Shown here in pieces: positions 44,490-52,817 of a stretch of DNA of 64,000 nucleotides. The stretch is from assembly GCF_030758975.1 (NCBI RefSeq), contig NZ_CP132359.1, forward strand, positions 3,617,283-3,681,282, in the 5' to 3' direction. The first letter of the stretch is position 1, and each line of letters begins with the position of its first letter. The stretch comes from Bosea beijingensis. Its GTDB lineage: Bacteria; Pseudomonadota; Alphaproteobacteria; Rhizobiales; Beijerinckiaceae. Both the position numbers and the translations under genes were made by a program. The notes beneath the pieces were generated by a model. That model was not told the origin of the DNA, did not search any database, and worked only from the letters and a program-made list of their open reading frames with translations.

Positions 44490-45587
44490 TTAGTGCGCCG
44501 TGACGGCGCCATGGCCGAGGCGCCGCGCCCGCTCGGAGATCAGCCAGCAGCAGATGAAATAGAACAGGCCGATCGCCAGGTTCGCCTCCAGCGAATAGGC
44601 CTGCCATTGCGGATCGGCATAGGCCATGCGCGCCGTCGAGAGCAGGTCGTGCATGCCGACGATCGCGACGAGCGAGGTATCCTTGAAGCTGCCGATGATC
44701 GAATTGGTGATGCCGGGGATCGCCGTGCGCAACGCCTGCGGCAGCACGATCAGCCGGATGCGCTGCACCGACGAGAGGCCGAGGCTCGCCGCAGCCTCGG
44801 TCTGGCCCTTCGGCAGGGATTGCAGGCCGGCCCGTACGTCCTCGGCGAAATAGGCGGCATAGAACAGGGTCAGCACGATCAGGATCGCCGCAACCGGCTC
44901 GATCGCCGCGCCGCGCGACAGAAGCAGTGGCAGGATGAAGATGCCGGCAAACAGCACCGCGACCATCGGGATCGCCCTGACAGCCTCGATATAGCCGACG
45001 GCGAACAGCGACAGCCCGCGCTGGCCCGACCAGCGCGCCAAAGCGAGCACGACGCCAAGCGGAAAGGCCGCCGCCATGCTGAAAGCCGAGAGGAACAGGA
45101 TCAGCGGCAAGCCGTTCCAGCGATGCGATTCCACCACCGGAAGGCCAACGACGCCGCCCCGCAGCAGCAGATAGGCGCAAGCGCCGGACACGAGGACGAG
45201 CACTGCCCGGCCAGCGACGCCGATCGGCGCCTTGGCGAAAGCGAGGATCGCCGCGATCATCACGGCACTCGCGAGATAGGCGCGCCAGCGCTCGGGCTCG
45301 GGATAGGTCCCGGTCAGGACGAGATGGACCTTCTCGCGCAGGAAGGCCCAGCAGGCGCCGCTCGCCGCCGCGCATTCGGTCCGGCTACCGGAGAAGGGCA
45401 CGGCATCGACCACGCCCCAGCTCAGCGCCTTCGCGACGAAAGCCACGACGCCGTACAGCACGAGGCCGGTAAGCAGCGTATTCCACCAGCTTGAAAACAG
45501 GTTCGACCGCAGCCAGCGGACGGCCATGACGAGACGACGGCTCTGCGGCGGTCCGGCGACGGGGACTGTCTCGGCGAGCGCGGACAT
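44490..45587 (-). CDS. amino-acid ABC transporter permease (AapM-like)
   Basis: A 365-residue inner-membrane protein of the HisM/AapM type, longer than usual by a hydrophobic N-terminal extension (about 20-160) as in AapM/BztC proteins. The EAA loop is AAASLGLSSVQRIRLIVLPQALR. ATG at 45587 follows the aapQ-like stop after 1 base (TGAG-ATG), with AGGGGG upstream, so translation is coupled. Confidence 0.9.
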   Translation of the reverse strand: MSALAETVPVAGPPQSRRLVMAVRWLRSNLFSSWWNTLLTGLVLYGVVAFVAKALSWGVVDAVPFSGSRTECAAASGACWAFLREKVHLVLTGTYPEPERWRAYLASAVMIAAILAFAKAPIGVAGRAVLVLVSGACAYLLLRGGVVGLPVVESHRWNGLPLILFLSAFSMAAAFPLGVVLALARWSGQRGLSLFAVGYIEAVRAIPMVAVLFAGIFILPLLLSRGAAIEPVAAILIVLTLFYAAYFAEDVRAGLQSLPKGQTEAAASLGLSSVQRIRLIVLPQALRTAIPGITNSIIGSFKDTSLVAIVGMHDLLSTARMAYADPQWQAYSLEANLAIGLFYFICCWLISERARRLGHGAVTAH

Positions 45588-45588
45588 C

Positions 45589-46833
45589 TCAACGCCCCCT
45601 GATGCGGAAGACATGGTTGCACCAGTTGACCCCGGCCGAGATCATGAGGTTCGCGATCAGGAAGAACAGCGCGACCAGCGTCATCAGTTCGATGGGCCGG
45701 AAAGTCTGGTTCACCGAAGTGCTGACCACGCTGAGCAGGTCGGAATAGCCGATCGCGAGCGCGATCGAGGTGTTCTTCAGCAGGTTGGAATACTGGTTGC
45801 CGAGCGGCGGCGTGATGATGCGCAGCGCCTGCGGCAGCACGATCAGGCGCATCGTGCGCAGCCGGCTCAGACCCAGCGCCAGCGCCGCCTCGTGCTGGCC
45901 GCGCGAGGTCGCGAGTATACCGCCCTCGACGATCGCGCCGATCTGCCCGCCATGATAGACCGAGAGCGCCAGGACGAGCGCGGCGAATTGCAGCGACAAC
46001 CCGATGCCGCCGCTGACATTGAAGCCGGTGAGCTTCGGCACCGACCAGCCGATCTCCACCAGCCCCGACAGGGCGAGCCCGGCATAGAGCGTGAACCCCG
46101 CCAACAGCACCGGCAGGGCGACAGCCCGGCGCTGCCCGGTCGCGTCCTGATGCCGGTTGACGGCGCGCGCCCAGAACACCCAGCCGGCGAGCCAGAGGCA
46201 GGTTGCGAGCGCCAGCGCAAGCCCGCCATGCCCGATCACCGGCGCTGGCAGGGCGAGCCCGCGATTGCTCAGCATCGCGCCGAAGGGGCCGGTCCAGGCC
46301 GCCTTGATATGCGGCAGACCGCGGACCAGCGCGACATAGAGCGCGATCACGATGAGCAACTTTGGCAGGTTGCGCAGCAATTCGACATAGAGCCGCGCAA
46401 GGTTGCGCACGAGCCAGTTCGAACTGGTCATGGCGATGCCGACGACAAGGCCGATGGCGCTCGCCAGCACCAGCGTCACCGACGCGGCGGCAAGCGTATT
46501 CAGGATGCCGACAAGCAGCACATAGGCATAGGTATCGCGGGGCGAATAACCGATCAGGCTCTCGCTGACATCGAAGCCTGCCTGCTGCCAGAGGAAGGAG
46601 AAATCGATCTCCATCCCGGCCGCTGCCAGATTGGCCGAGACGTTCCGTGCGCCCAGCACGCCCGCACCGAAAAGCCCGAGCAGGACGACGAGCGGCCAGA
46701 CCAACCCTTCCAGACGCTTGCGCAAAGGCGCACTCGGAGGCGGCGGACTCGGCGGCTTGAGCTTGCCAGCTGCAAAGGCCTGGCCGCCCGGCGCCGTGCC
46801 GACAGTGCTGGCTGGATCTTGGGTGGACAGCAT
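45589..46833 (-). CDS. amino-acid ABC transporter permease (AapQ-like)
   Basis: A 414-residue inner-membrane permease of the AapQ/BztB type. The first helix is VLLGLFGAGVLGARNV, and the EAA loop is ALALGLSRLRTMRLIVLPQALR. ATG at 46833 (MLSTQDPAS) lies inside a 36-bp perfect palindrome; an upstream GTG at 46851 is also in frame. There is no Shine-Dalgarno before 46833, which together with the promoter position suggests a leaderless or near-leaderless message. First gene of the permease operon. Confidence 0.88.
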   Translation of the reverse strand: MLSTQDPASTVGTAPGGQAFAAGKLKPPSPPPPSAPLRKRLEGLVWPLVVLLGLFGAGVLGARNVSANLAAAGMEIDFSFLWQQAGFDVSESLIGYSPRDTYAYVLLVGILNTLAAASVTLVLASAIGLVVGIAMTSSNWLVRNLARLYVELLRNLPKLLIVIALYVALVRGLPHIKAAWTGPFGAMLSNRGLALPAPVIGHGGLALALATCLWLAGWVFWARAVNRHQDATGQRRAVALPVLLAGFTLYAGLALSGLVEIGWSVPKLTGFNVSGGIGLSLQFAALVLALSVYHGGQIGAIVEGGILATSRGQHEAALALGLSRLRTMRLIVLPQALRIITPPLGNQYSNLLKNTSIALAIGYSDLLSVVSTSVNQTFRPIELMTLVALFFLIANLMISAGVNWCNHVFRIRGR

Positions 46834-46866
46834 GATGATATAGCTGTACACAGCTATATCATCATG
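46831..46866 (-). promoter_or_regulatory. 36-bp perfect palindrome over the start codon of the AapQ-like gene
   Basis: CATGATGATATAGCTGT (46831-46847) and its exact complement (46850-46866) are separated by AC. The core matches GCTGTAyACAGC at 41963-41974. On the minus strand TTGACA (46870-46865) abuts it as a -35, so the palindrome covers the spacer, the -10, the transcription start and the ATG at 46833. Confidence 0.85.
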
Positions 46867-46970
46867 TCAATCAGCGAGCCTCTGACCTGCCCGTACGACG
46901 CGGATATCGTTTCGCGTGAACACGATGCGACGGGTAGACTGCCCCGCCGATCCGCCCTCTGGAGAATTGT

Positions 46971-47531
46971 TTGCACAACCCGCCGCCTTCCGTTTCCCGC
47001 CTCGCCCTGCCCGGCTTCGCTGGCGCGCTTCTGCTCGGCCCCTGCCCCGGCCGGCGCAAGGAAGCGCTCGATGAGGCCTCATTGCAGGCGGTGCTGACGG
47101 AGGACCTGTCGCGACTCACGGAGATGGGCGCGAACGGCCTGCTGAGCCTCGTCGAAGCCAAGGAATTGCCGGGTGGCCTCGACGGCTTCGCCACTGCCGT
47201 CCGTGCAGTCAAGATGGAATGGACCCATCTCCCGATCCCCGATTACGGCGTGCCGGATGCGGTCTTCATGACCGGCTGGCGCAGGCTCGATCTGGCGCGC
47301 CGCCTGCGCGAAGGCGAGAGCTGGGCGATCCATTGCCGCGCCGGCCTCGGCCGCACCGGCACCATCGCGGCTCTCTTGCTAGTCGAGAGCGGGATGAGCG
47401 CGGCGGATGCGGTCGCGCACATCCGTCGCGAGCATGATGCGGCCGCGGTCGAGACCGAGGCTCAGGAAAAATTCCTGATCACGCAGCAACAGGGCGCGCT
47501 CCGGACTGCCATTGCCCGAAACGCGCCCTGA
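46971..47531 (+). CDS. dual-specificity/tyrosine phosphatase-like protein 2
   Basis: A 186-residue cysteine phosphatase-like protein. The P-loop HCRAGLGRTG has the CX5R signature in its most canonical form; the general-acid candidate is the Asp in HLPIPDYGVPD, as in DSP/CDC14-like proteins. TTG start with GGAG 7 bases upstream. It diverges from the permease operon and its promoter region abuts the 36-bp palindrome. It is not a recent copy of the 43234-43752 protein but has the same domain order. Confidence 0.83.
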   Translation: MHNPPPSVSRLALPGFAGALLLGPCPGRRKEALDEASLQAVLTEDLSRLTEMGANGLLSLVEAKELPGGLDGFATAVRAVKMEWTHLPIPDYGVPDAVFMTGWRRLDLARRLREGESWAIHCRAGLGRTGTIAALLLVESGMSAADAVAHIRREHDAAAVETEAQEKFLITQQQGALRTAIARNAP

Positions 47532-47869
47532 ACCCGCATCGCTATGACACGGCCGAGACGGTGATGCGACCCTTGATGTTCCGGCGGAAGCGGCAGCAAT
47601 AATCGATCGCTTCAGCCGTCTGGAGTGTCACCCGGCCGGTCTTCCTGGCGATGGCATGATCGGCCCCTCCTCGCCGCATCGGATGGCTGAGCCCGCAAAA
47701 GGTTCCCGATGATCGACGGCAAGACAAGCCGGCATGCCGGCGTTTGCAGCGGCGGCAAACCTGCTTAGGCTGCACCCGACGATTAAGCCGAATCCGACAA
47801 AGGATAAAAAGCCGTGCCGATGCCGACCCAACCGACCGCCGCGGACGAAACACGATCGCCGATGCCGTG
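47532..47869. other. 338-base gap between phosphatase 2 and the amidase
   Basis: No confident gene is seen. A 45-codon minus-strand ORF (47542-47679, ending IDYCCRFRRNIKGRITVSAVS) has a protein-like look but no ribosome site I trust. An AT-richer stretch at 47780-47815 may hold the amidase promoter. Confidence 0.4.
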
Positions 47870-49045
47870 ATGGAGGATCGCGTCAACGCCTTCGTGCCCG
47901 GCCCGCGCATCCGCATTCCCGGCCGGCAAGGCGGCCCACTCGACGGCTTGACCTTCGCGGTGAAAGACCTGTTCGACGTCGCGGGCACGCCGACCGGCGG
48001 CGGCAACCATGACTGGGCCAGGACCAACCCCATCCCGGAGCACCATGCCTGGGCGGTGCAGACCGTGCTCGATGCCGGCGCCGAACTTGTCGGCAAGACC
48101 ATCACCGACGAGGTCTCGCTCGGCATCCTCGGCGAGAATGCCTTCGACGGCACGCCGCTGAACACGGCTGCGCCCGACCGCGTGCCGGGTGGCTCCTCCT
48201 CCGGCTCGGCCGCGGCCGTCGCCGCCGGGCTCTGCGACACCGCGCTCGGCACCGATACCGGCGGCTCGATGCGCGTGCCCGGCAGCTTCTGCGGGCTCTA
48301 CAGCATCCGCCCGACCCATGGCCGGCTCGACCTCACCGGGCTGATGCCGCAGGCGCCGAGCTCGGACACGGCCGGCTGGTTCACCCGCGACGCCGCGACC
48401 TTCGCGCGCGTCGGCACGGTACTGCTCGGCGAGGCGCCCGGCCCGCTGCCGACGAGGCTCATCGTCGCGGTCGACGCCTTCGGCTTCGCCGATCCGGAGG
48501 TCGCCGACGCACTGCAGCCGATGGTCGAGCGGCTCGCCCGCGTGCTGGGCGCGACGCCGCGCGACGAGATCATGGCGCCGCAGGGCCTCTCCGTCTGGGC
48601 GCGGGCGCAGCGCAGCCTGCAGCCGGTCGAGGCCTGGCAGACCTTCCGTCCCTGGATCGAGCGGGACAATCCGCGCATGGCCTTCACTGTCGCGGCCGGA
48701 CTGATCGCCGGCTCGCAGGTTCCGGTATCCGAGCAGAACTGGGCCGCGCTGATGCGCGAGGAAGCCCGCGCAAGGCTGCGCTATCTGCTGCCGCCCGGCA
48801 CCATCCTGTGCCTGCCGACGACGCCCTTCCCAGCCCCCGTGCGCGGATTGCCCATGCCGGTTCTCAGGCCAATGCGCGACCGCATCACCAGCCTCTGCGC
48901 GCAGGGTGGCCTCACCGGCCATCCGCAGGTCAACCTGCCCGGAGCGTTGGTCGATGGCGCCCCCGTCGGCTTGTCCATCATCGGCGGGCGCGGCACCGAT
49001 GCCAGCCTGATCGCCGTCGCACAGGCCATGGAGGCCGCATCATGA
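47870..49045 (+). CDS. amidase signature family enzyme (AtzE-like)
   Basis: A 391-residue amidase. The Ser-cisSer-Lys triad is readable: Lys in FAVKDLFD, the cis-Ser in GGSSSGSAAAVAAG and the nucleophile Ser in DTGGSMRVPGSFCG. It is shorter than most amidases, in the range of AtzE/biuret-type members. It overlaps the AtzH-like gene by 4 bases; in the cyanuric-acid pathway AtzE (1-carboxybiuret hydrolase) works with AtzG and sits with AtzH, but no AtzG is visible here. Start uncertain: ATG at 47870 lacks a strong ribosome site and the frame is open to 47744. Confidence 0.85.
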   Translation: MEDRVNAFVPGPRIRIPGRQGGPLDGLTFAVKDLFDVAGTPTGGGNHDWARTNPIPEHHAWAVQTVLDAGAELVGKTITDEVSLGILGENAFDGTPLNTAAPDRVPGGSSSGSAAAVAAGLCDTALGTDTGGSMRVPGSFCGLYSIRPTHGRLDLTGLMPQAPSSDTAGWFTRDAATFARVGTVLLGEAPGPLPTRLIVAVDAFGFADPEVADALQPMVERLARVLGATPRDEIMAPQGLSVWARAQRSLQPVEAWQTFRPWIERDNPRMAFTVAAGLIAGSQVPVSEQNWAALMREEARARLRYLLPPGTILCLPTTPFPAPVRGLPMPVLRPMRDRITSLCAQGGLTGHPQVNLPGALVDGAPVGLSIIGGRGTDASLIAVAQAMEAAS

Positions 49046-49446
49046 CTGACCTGACCCCGAACATCCCCGACGTGGTGGCCGAGATCAGCGCCCGGTTCGA
49101 GGCTTACGAGCAGGCGCTGATCGACAAGAATGTCGACGTGCTGGACGCCGCCTTCTGGAACAGCCCCTACACGATCCGCTACGCGCTGCACGAGAACGGC
49201 TATGGCTTCCAGGAGATCCACGGCCACCGCGTCGCCCGCCCGCCGGGGCCGGGCATCAAGGAGAAGCGGATTCGTCTGGAGATCCTGACCCTGGGACGCG
49301 ACATCGCCACCGTGAACCTGGAGTTCAAGGTACGCGGGCGCGACGTCATCGGCCGACAGAGCCAGAGCTGGGTGCGCTTTCCCGATCTGGGCTGGAAGGT
49401 GGTCTCAGCCCATGTCTCGACGATGGAGGGACCGCGCCTCTGGTAG
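49042..49446 (+). CDS. AtzH-like (DUF3225/SnoaL-fold) protein
   Basis: A 134-residue protein with the NTF2/SnoaL alpha+beta fold: helix ISARFEAYEQALIDKNVDVLDAAFW, then strands ending SWVRFPDLGWKVVSAHVSTM. This matches DUF3225, the AtzH family, reported as 1,3-dicarboxyurea amidohydrolase in cyanuric-acid degradation and otherwise of unknown role. Start ATG overlaps the amidase stop (ATGA), giving strict coupling. The pair probably handles an amide or carbamoyl compound. Confidence 0.85.
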   Translation: MTDLTPNIPDVVAEISARFEAYEQALIDKNVDVLDAAFWNSPYTIRYALHENGYGFQEIHGHRVARPPGPGIKEKRIRLEILTLGRDIATVNLEFKVRGRDVIGRQSQSWVRFPDLGWKVVSAHVSTMEGPRLW

Positions 49447-49461
49447 GCAGGGCCCGAAACC

Positions 49462-49764
49462 TCAGCGCTTGCGGACGAACTCCGTCCGCAGCACGAGCCC
49501 CTTGATCGTGTCATGGCGGCAGTCGATCTCCTCGACATTCTCCGTGAGGCGGATCGAACGGATCACCGTGCCCTGCTTCAGGGTCTGGTTGGCGCCCTTC
49601 ACCTTGAGGTCCTTGACCAGCACGACGGAATCGCCGTCGGCGAGCACATTGCCGGCGGCGTCGCGCACCACCGGGGCGGCGGCTGCCGCGGCGGCCTGCT
49701 TCACGTCCGAGGCCGGGCGCCATTCACCGGTCGCTTCGTCATAGATGTAGTCGTCGTCGGACAT
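49462..49764 (-). CDS. PhnA/YjdM-domain protein
   Basis: A 100-residue protein with the C-terminal PhnA (YjdM) SH3-like domain: VVRDAAGNVLADGDSVVLVKDLKVKG and KQGTVIRSIRLTENVEEIDC. The N-terminus lacks the zinc-ribbon cysteines of full-length YjdM and is a short acidic/Trp segment (YIYDEATGEWRPASD). Despite the gene name this family is not phosphonoacetate hydrolase and its role is unknown. ATG at 49764. Convergent with the AtzH-like gene. Confidence 0.82.
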   Translation of the reverse strand: MSDDDYIYDEATGEWRPASDVKQAAAAAAAPVVRDAAGNVLADGDSVVLVKDLKVKGANQTLKQGTVIRSIRLTENVEEIDCRHDTIKGLVLRTEFVRKR

Positions 49765-49850
49765 GTCTTTCCCGTCTTGCGGCCGGGCGCTCGCCATCGG
49801 CCCGTTCCGGCGGGGTTACACGATGCCCGGCGGCTTCGACAACTCTGCGC

Positions 49851-50396
49851 CTAGACCGTACCCAGCGGCCTCTCGGCCATCTCGGACGCGATGGCTTCGT
49901 CGATCGGGGTCTCGTAAGTCATCAGCATATAGCCGAGCACCGAGTAGAAACCGACCGTCGCGATCAGGTCGAACACCGCCTCGCGCCCGATCGCCGCCGC
50001 GAGCTCCGCTTCGAGCTCAAACGACAGGCGCTTGTTGTCGAAGAGCGCATCGACCGCCCGGACGATCATGCCGTCCTCGCCCTCCGGCTCGCCGCGTAGC
50101 GCCGCAATGCGCTGATCGCTCATGCCGAGCACCCGCGCCCGGCTGACATGATGCGCCCATTCATAGGGCGAGCCCATCCGGTGCGCCGCGCGCAGGATCA
50201 CCACTTCCGAACGCACCGGCCCGAGCGCGCTGTCCTTGACGACATGCTGGCGCAAGGGAGCCCAGGCCTTCAGCAGGGCCGGATGATGCGCCATCGTCCG
50301 ATAGACATTGAGCGCGCCGGCAAAGCCGGTCTTCATCTCGGCGATGGCCTCGGGCCAATCGGCATCGCTGATCGGCGGGCAGGGAGAGGTTGTCAT
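49851..50396 (-). CDS. carboxymuconolactone decarboxylase / AhpD-like family protein
   Basis: A 181-residue all-helical protein of the CMD family. The core helices PVRSEVVILRAAHRMGSPYEWAHHVSRARVLGMS carry the conserved E..H pair (YEWAHH), but the redox CXXC of true AhpD is absent, so it is not a peroxidase reductase of the classical type. Last gene of a three-gene unit, 17 bases after the nitrilase-family gene. Confidence 0.85.
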   Translation of the reverse strand: MTTSPCPPISDADWPEAIAEMKTGFAGALNVYRTMAHHPALLKAWAPLRQHVVKDSALGPVRSEVVILRAAHRMGSPYEWAHHVSRARVLGMSDQRIAALRGEPEGEDGMIVRAVDALFDNKRLSFELEAELAAAIGREAVFDLIATVGFYSVLGYMLMTYETPIDEAIASEMAERPLGTV

Positions 50397-50413
50397 CGGA
50401 GGTCTCGCAAAGG

Positions 50414-51277
50414 TCAGGGCGCCAGGTACTTGGCGTAGAGGGAAGGCGCCCGGTCGGCCCAGATGCCCGTGAAGCTGCGATAGCGCGCGACCTCGGCGAG
50501 GTCGATCTCGATCCGCAGCACGTCCTCGCGATCATGGTCGAGCGCGCCGAGCACGCGGCCATCCGGCGCCACTGCGCAGGAGCGACCGAAGAAGCGCTGC
50601 CCGCCCCGGCTGCCGCTGCGATTGCAGCTCAGGAAGAAGACGCCGTTCTCGGTCGCGCGCGTATAGGCGCGGTGGATGAAGAGCCCTTCGTCCGTCACCG
50701 CGGCATTCTCGGCCCCGAAGGAGGCCCAGACGGAGGTGACGATGCTCGCGCCCTGCAGGGCGAGGATGCGGGTGATCTCGGGGAAGCGGATATCGTAGCA
50801 GACCTGCATGCCGAGCCGTGTCCCGAAGACGGGATAGGTCTCGATGCTGTCGCCGCCGGTAAAGAACAGCTTCTCGTTCTGCCACTGGTGGATCTTGGTG
50901 TAGTCGCCGATCACGCCCTCCGGCCCGATCAGGACCGAGGCATTGCGCATCACGCCGGCACGCAGGCGATCTCGAAGCCCGAGCCCGATGACCAGATGTA
51001 CGCGATGCTTCGCCGCGAGCGCGACGAGCGCCCTGATCTCCTCGCCATCCGGCGCCGCGCAGGCCTCGTAGAGCGCCGCCCCGAAATGCGGGACATCGCT
51101 GATCACAGCCCCACCAGGCACCAGCGGTTCGACATAGCCGGTATTGGCGAGTTCTGGGAACAGGATGAGCTGCGCGCCCTTTGCTGCCTCGCCTGCGACG
51201 AACTCGTGGATGCGCCGGAAATTCTCGGCCGGCGCCAGGGACTGGACGTCCATTTGGACGAGGCTGGCCGAGATCAT
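50414..51277 (-). CDS. nitrilase-superfamily carbon-nitrogen hydrolase
   Basis: A 287-residue amidase/carbamoylase of the nitrilase fold. The Glu-Lys-Cys triad is present: Glu42 in LFPELANTG, Lys in DYTKIHQW and Cys in VCYDIRFPE. The pattern is closest to omega-amidase/N-carbamoylputrescine-type members. Located between a class III aminotransferase gene (25-base gap) and the CMD gene, it may hydrolyse the amide or carbamoyl group of an amine-derived intermediate. Confidence 0.88.
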   Translation of the reverse strand: MISASLVQMDVQSLAPAENFRRIHEFVAGEAAKGAQLILFPELANTGYVEPLVPGGAVISDVPHFGAALYEACAAPDGEEIRALVALAAKHRVHLVIGLGLRDRLRAGVMRNASVLIGPEGVIGDYTKIHQWQNEKLFFTGGDSIETYPVFGTRLGMQVCYDIRFPEITRILALQGASIVTSVWASFGAENAAVTDEGLFIHRAYTRATENGVFFLSCNRSGSRGGQRFFGRSCAVAPDGRVLGALDHDREDVLRIEIDLAEVARYRSFTGIWADRAPSLYAKYLAP

Positions 51278-51302
51278 GCGGTGGCTCCAGCGATGCGCAT
51301 CG

Positions 51303-52628
51303 TCAGCCCTTCACCGCCGCGTCGATGGCACCCGCGATCCGCTCGACGATCAGGTCGATCTCTTCGGGGCTGATGATGTAGGGCGGCGCCAGCAGCACAT
51401 GATCACCGAGGCGCCCGTCGATCGTGCCACCCATCGGATAGCTCAGCAGGCCGCGCGCCATCGCTTCCTTCTTGATCCGGGCATGGATCTTCAGCGCCGG
51501 GTCGAAGGGCGCCTTCGTCTCCTTGTCGGCGACGATCTCGATGCCGCGGAACAGCCCGCGCCCACGGATATCGCCGACATGGGGGTGCTGGCCGAGCCGC
51601 GCATCGAGCCCGGCCTGCAGGCGCAAGCCCATCAGGCGGACATTCTCCAGCATCTCCGGCTGCGAGATCAATTCGACGACCTTGAGCGCCGCCGCCGCCG
51701 CCATCGGGTGGCAGATATAGGTATGGCCGTGCTGGAACAGCCCGGAGCCTTCGGCGAAGGCGCGGTAGATCTTGTCAGACAGCATCACCGCGCCGATCGG
51801 CTGGTAGCCGCCGCCGAGCCCCTTGGCGATGGTGACGAGGTCGGGCGAGATGCCCTCCTGCTCGCAGGCGAAGAGCGTGCCGGTGCGACCCATGCCGCAC
51901 ATCACCTCGTCGAGGATCAGCAGGACTCCATACTTGTCGCAGATACGGCGGATGCGGGCGAAATAATCCGCGACCGGGCCGACGGCGCCGAGCGTCGCGC
52001 CGACCACCGGCTCGGCGATGAAGGCGATGACCTGATCCGCGCCGAGTTCAAGGATCTTGACTTCGAGTTCGTCGGCGAGACGGGCGGCATAGGTTTCCGG
52101 CGTCTCGCCGTCTTTCTGGTCGCGATAGGCGTAGCAGGGCGAGACATGGTGGGTTTCAGGCAGGATCGGCTGGAACTGCGCCCGCCGCCAGGCGTTCCCG
52201 CCGGCCGCCAGCGCCCCCAGCGTGTTGCCGTGATAGCTCTGCCGGCGCGCGATGAAATGGCGGCGCTGCGGCTGGCCGAGCTCGACGAAATACTGCCGCG
52301 CCATCTTCATCGCGGCCTCGACGGCCTCGGAGCCGCCCGAGACGAGATAGACGTAGTCGAGCCCGTCCGGCGCCAGCGCGACCAATCGCTCGGCCAGCTC
52401 CTCGGCGACATCGGTGGTGAAGAAGGAGGTGTGCGCGTAGGCGATGCGGTCCATCTGCGCGCGCATCGCGGCCATGACCTCGGGGTGGCCGTGGCCAAGG
52501 CAGGAGACGGCGGCGCCCCCCGAACCGTCGACATAGCTACGCCCGTCCTGGTCGGTGATATAGACGCCCCGCCCCGCGACGGCTTGCGGCAGACGGCCGC
52601 CGATCGAGCGATGGAGAATCCTGGTCAT
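51303..52628 (-). CDS. class III (omega) aminotransferase
   Basis: A 441-residue PLP transaminase. VSGGSEAVEAAMKMARQY, ILDEVMCGMGRTG and the Schiff-base Lys in TIAKGLGGGYQPIG mark the fold; HTYICHPMAAAAALKV follows. ATG at 52628 follows GGGGAG by 5 bases; the frame is open to 52784. First gene of an operon with the nitrilase-family and CMD genes, and next to a second class III aminotransferase on the same strand (190-base gap containing an inverted repeat). Substrate probably an omega-amino acid or diamine. Confidence 0.9.
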   Translation of the reverse strand: MTRILHRSIGGRLPQAVAGRGVYITDQDGRSYVDGSGGAAVSCLGHGHPEVMAAMRAQMDRIAYAHTSFFTTDVAEELAERLVALAPDGLDYVYLVSGGSEAVEAAMKMARQYFVELGQPQRRHFIARRQSYHGNTLGALAAGGNAWRRAQFQPILPETHHVSPCYAYRDQKDGETPETYAARLADELEVKILELGADQVIAFIAEPVVGATLGAVGPVADYFARIRRICDKYGVLLILDEVMCGMGRTGTLFACEQEGISPDLVTIAKGLGGGYQPIGAVMLSDKIYRAFAEGSGLFQHGHTYICHPMAAAAALKVVELISQPEMLENVRLMGLRLQAGLDARLGQHPHVGDIRGRGLFRGIEIVADKETKAPFDPALKIHARIKKEAMARGLLSYPMGGTIDGRLGDHVLLAPPYIISPEEIDLIVERIAGAIDAAVKG

Positions 52629-52723
52629 CTCGGCTCCCCGGATTGGCGTGGGCACACCACATCGGGCGGCGCTGATACCAGCACGGTAGGCGACGGACCG
52701 ATCCGGACACAAGCCGGTGCGTC

Positions 52724-52755
52724 TTCGATACGGCGACCTGCGCCGTCGTATCGAA
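52724..52755. promoter_or_regulatory. Inverted repeat upstream of the aminotransferase-nitrilase operon
   Basis: TTCGATACG (52724-52732) and CGTATCGAA (52747-52755) are exact inverted copies, with inner GCG/CGC pairing. It could be an operator for this operon or a hairpin ending the upstream gene; no T tract follows. Confidence 0.45.
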
Positions 52756-52817
52756 ACACTCATCCCGGCCTGAAAGCCCTCCACCTCGAAAGGACGGAGG
52801 GACTGTGGTCAAACCGC

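Noticed and set aside
49462..49764. Phosphonoacetate hydrolase (the historical PhnA name)
   Set aside because: The domain is the unrelated YjdM/PhnA SH3-like domain, with no hydrolase motif.
49851..50396. AhpD alkylhydroperoxidase annotation for the CMD-family protein
   Set aside because: The redox CXXC motif is missing; only the E..H pair of the wider family is present.
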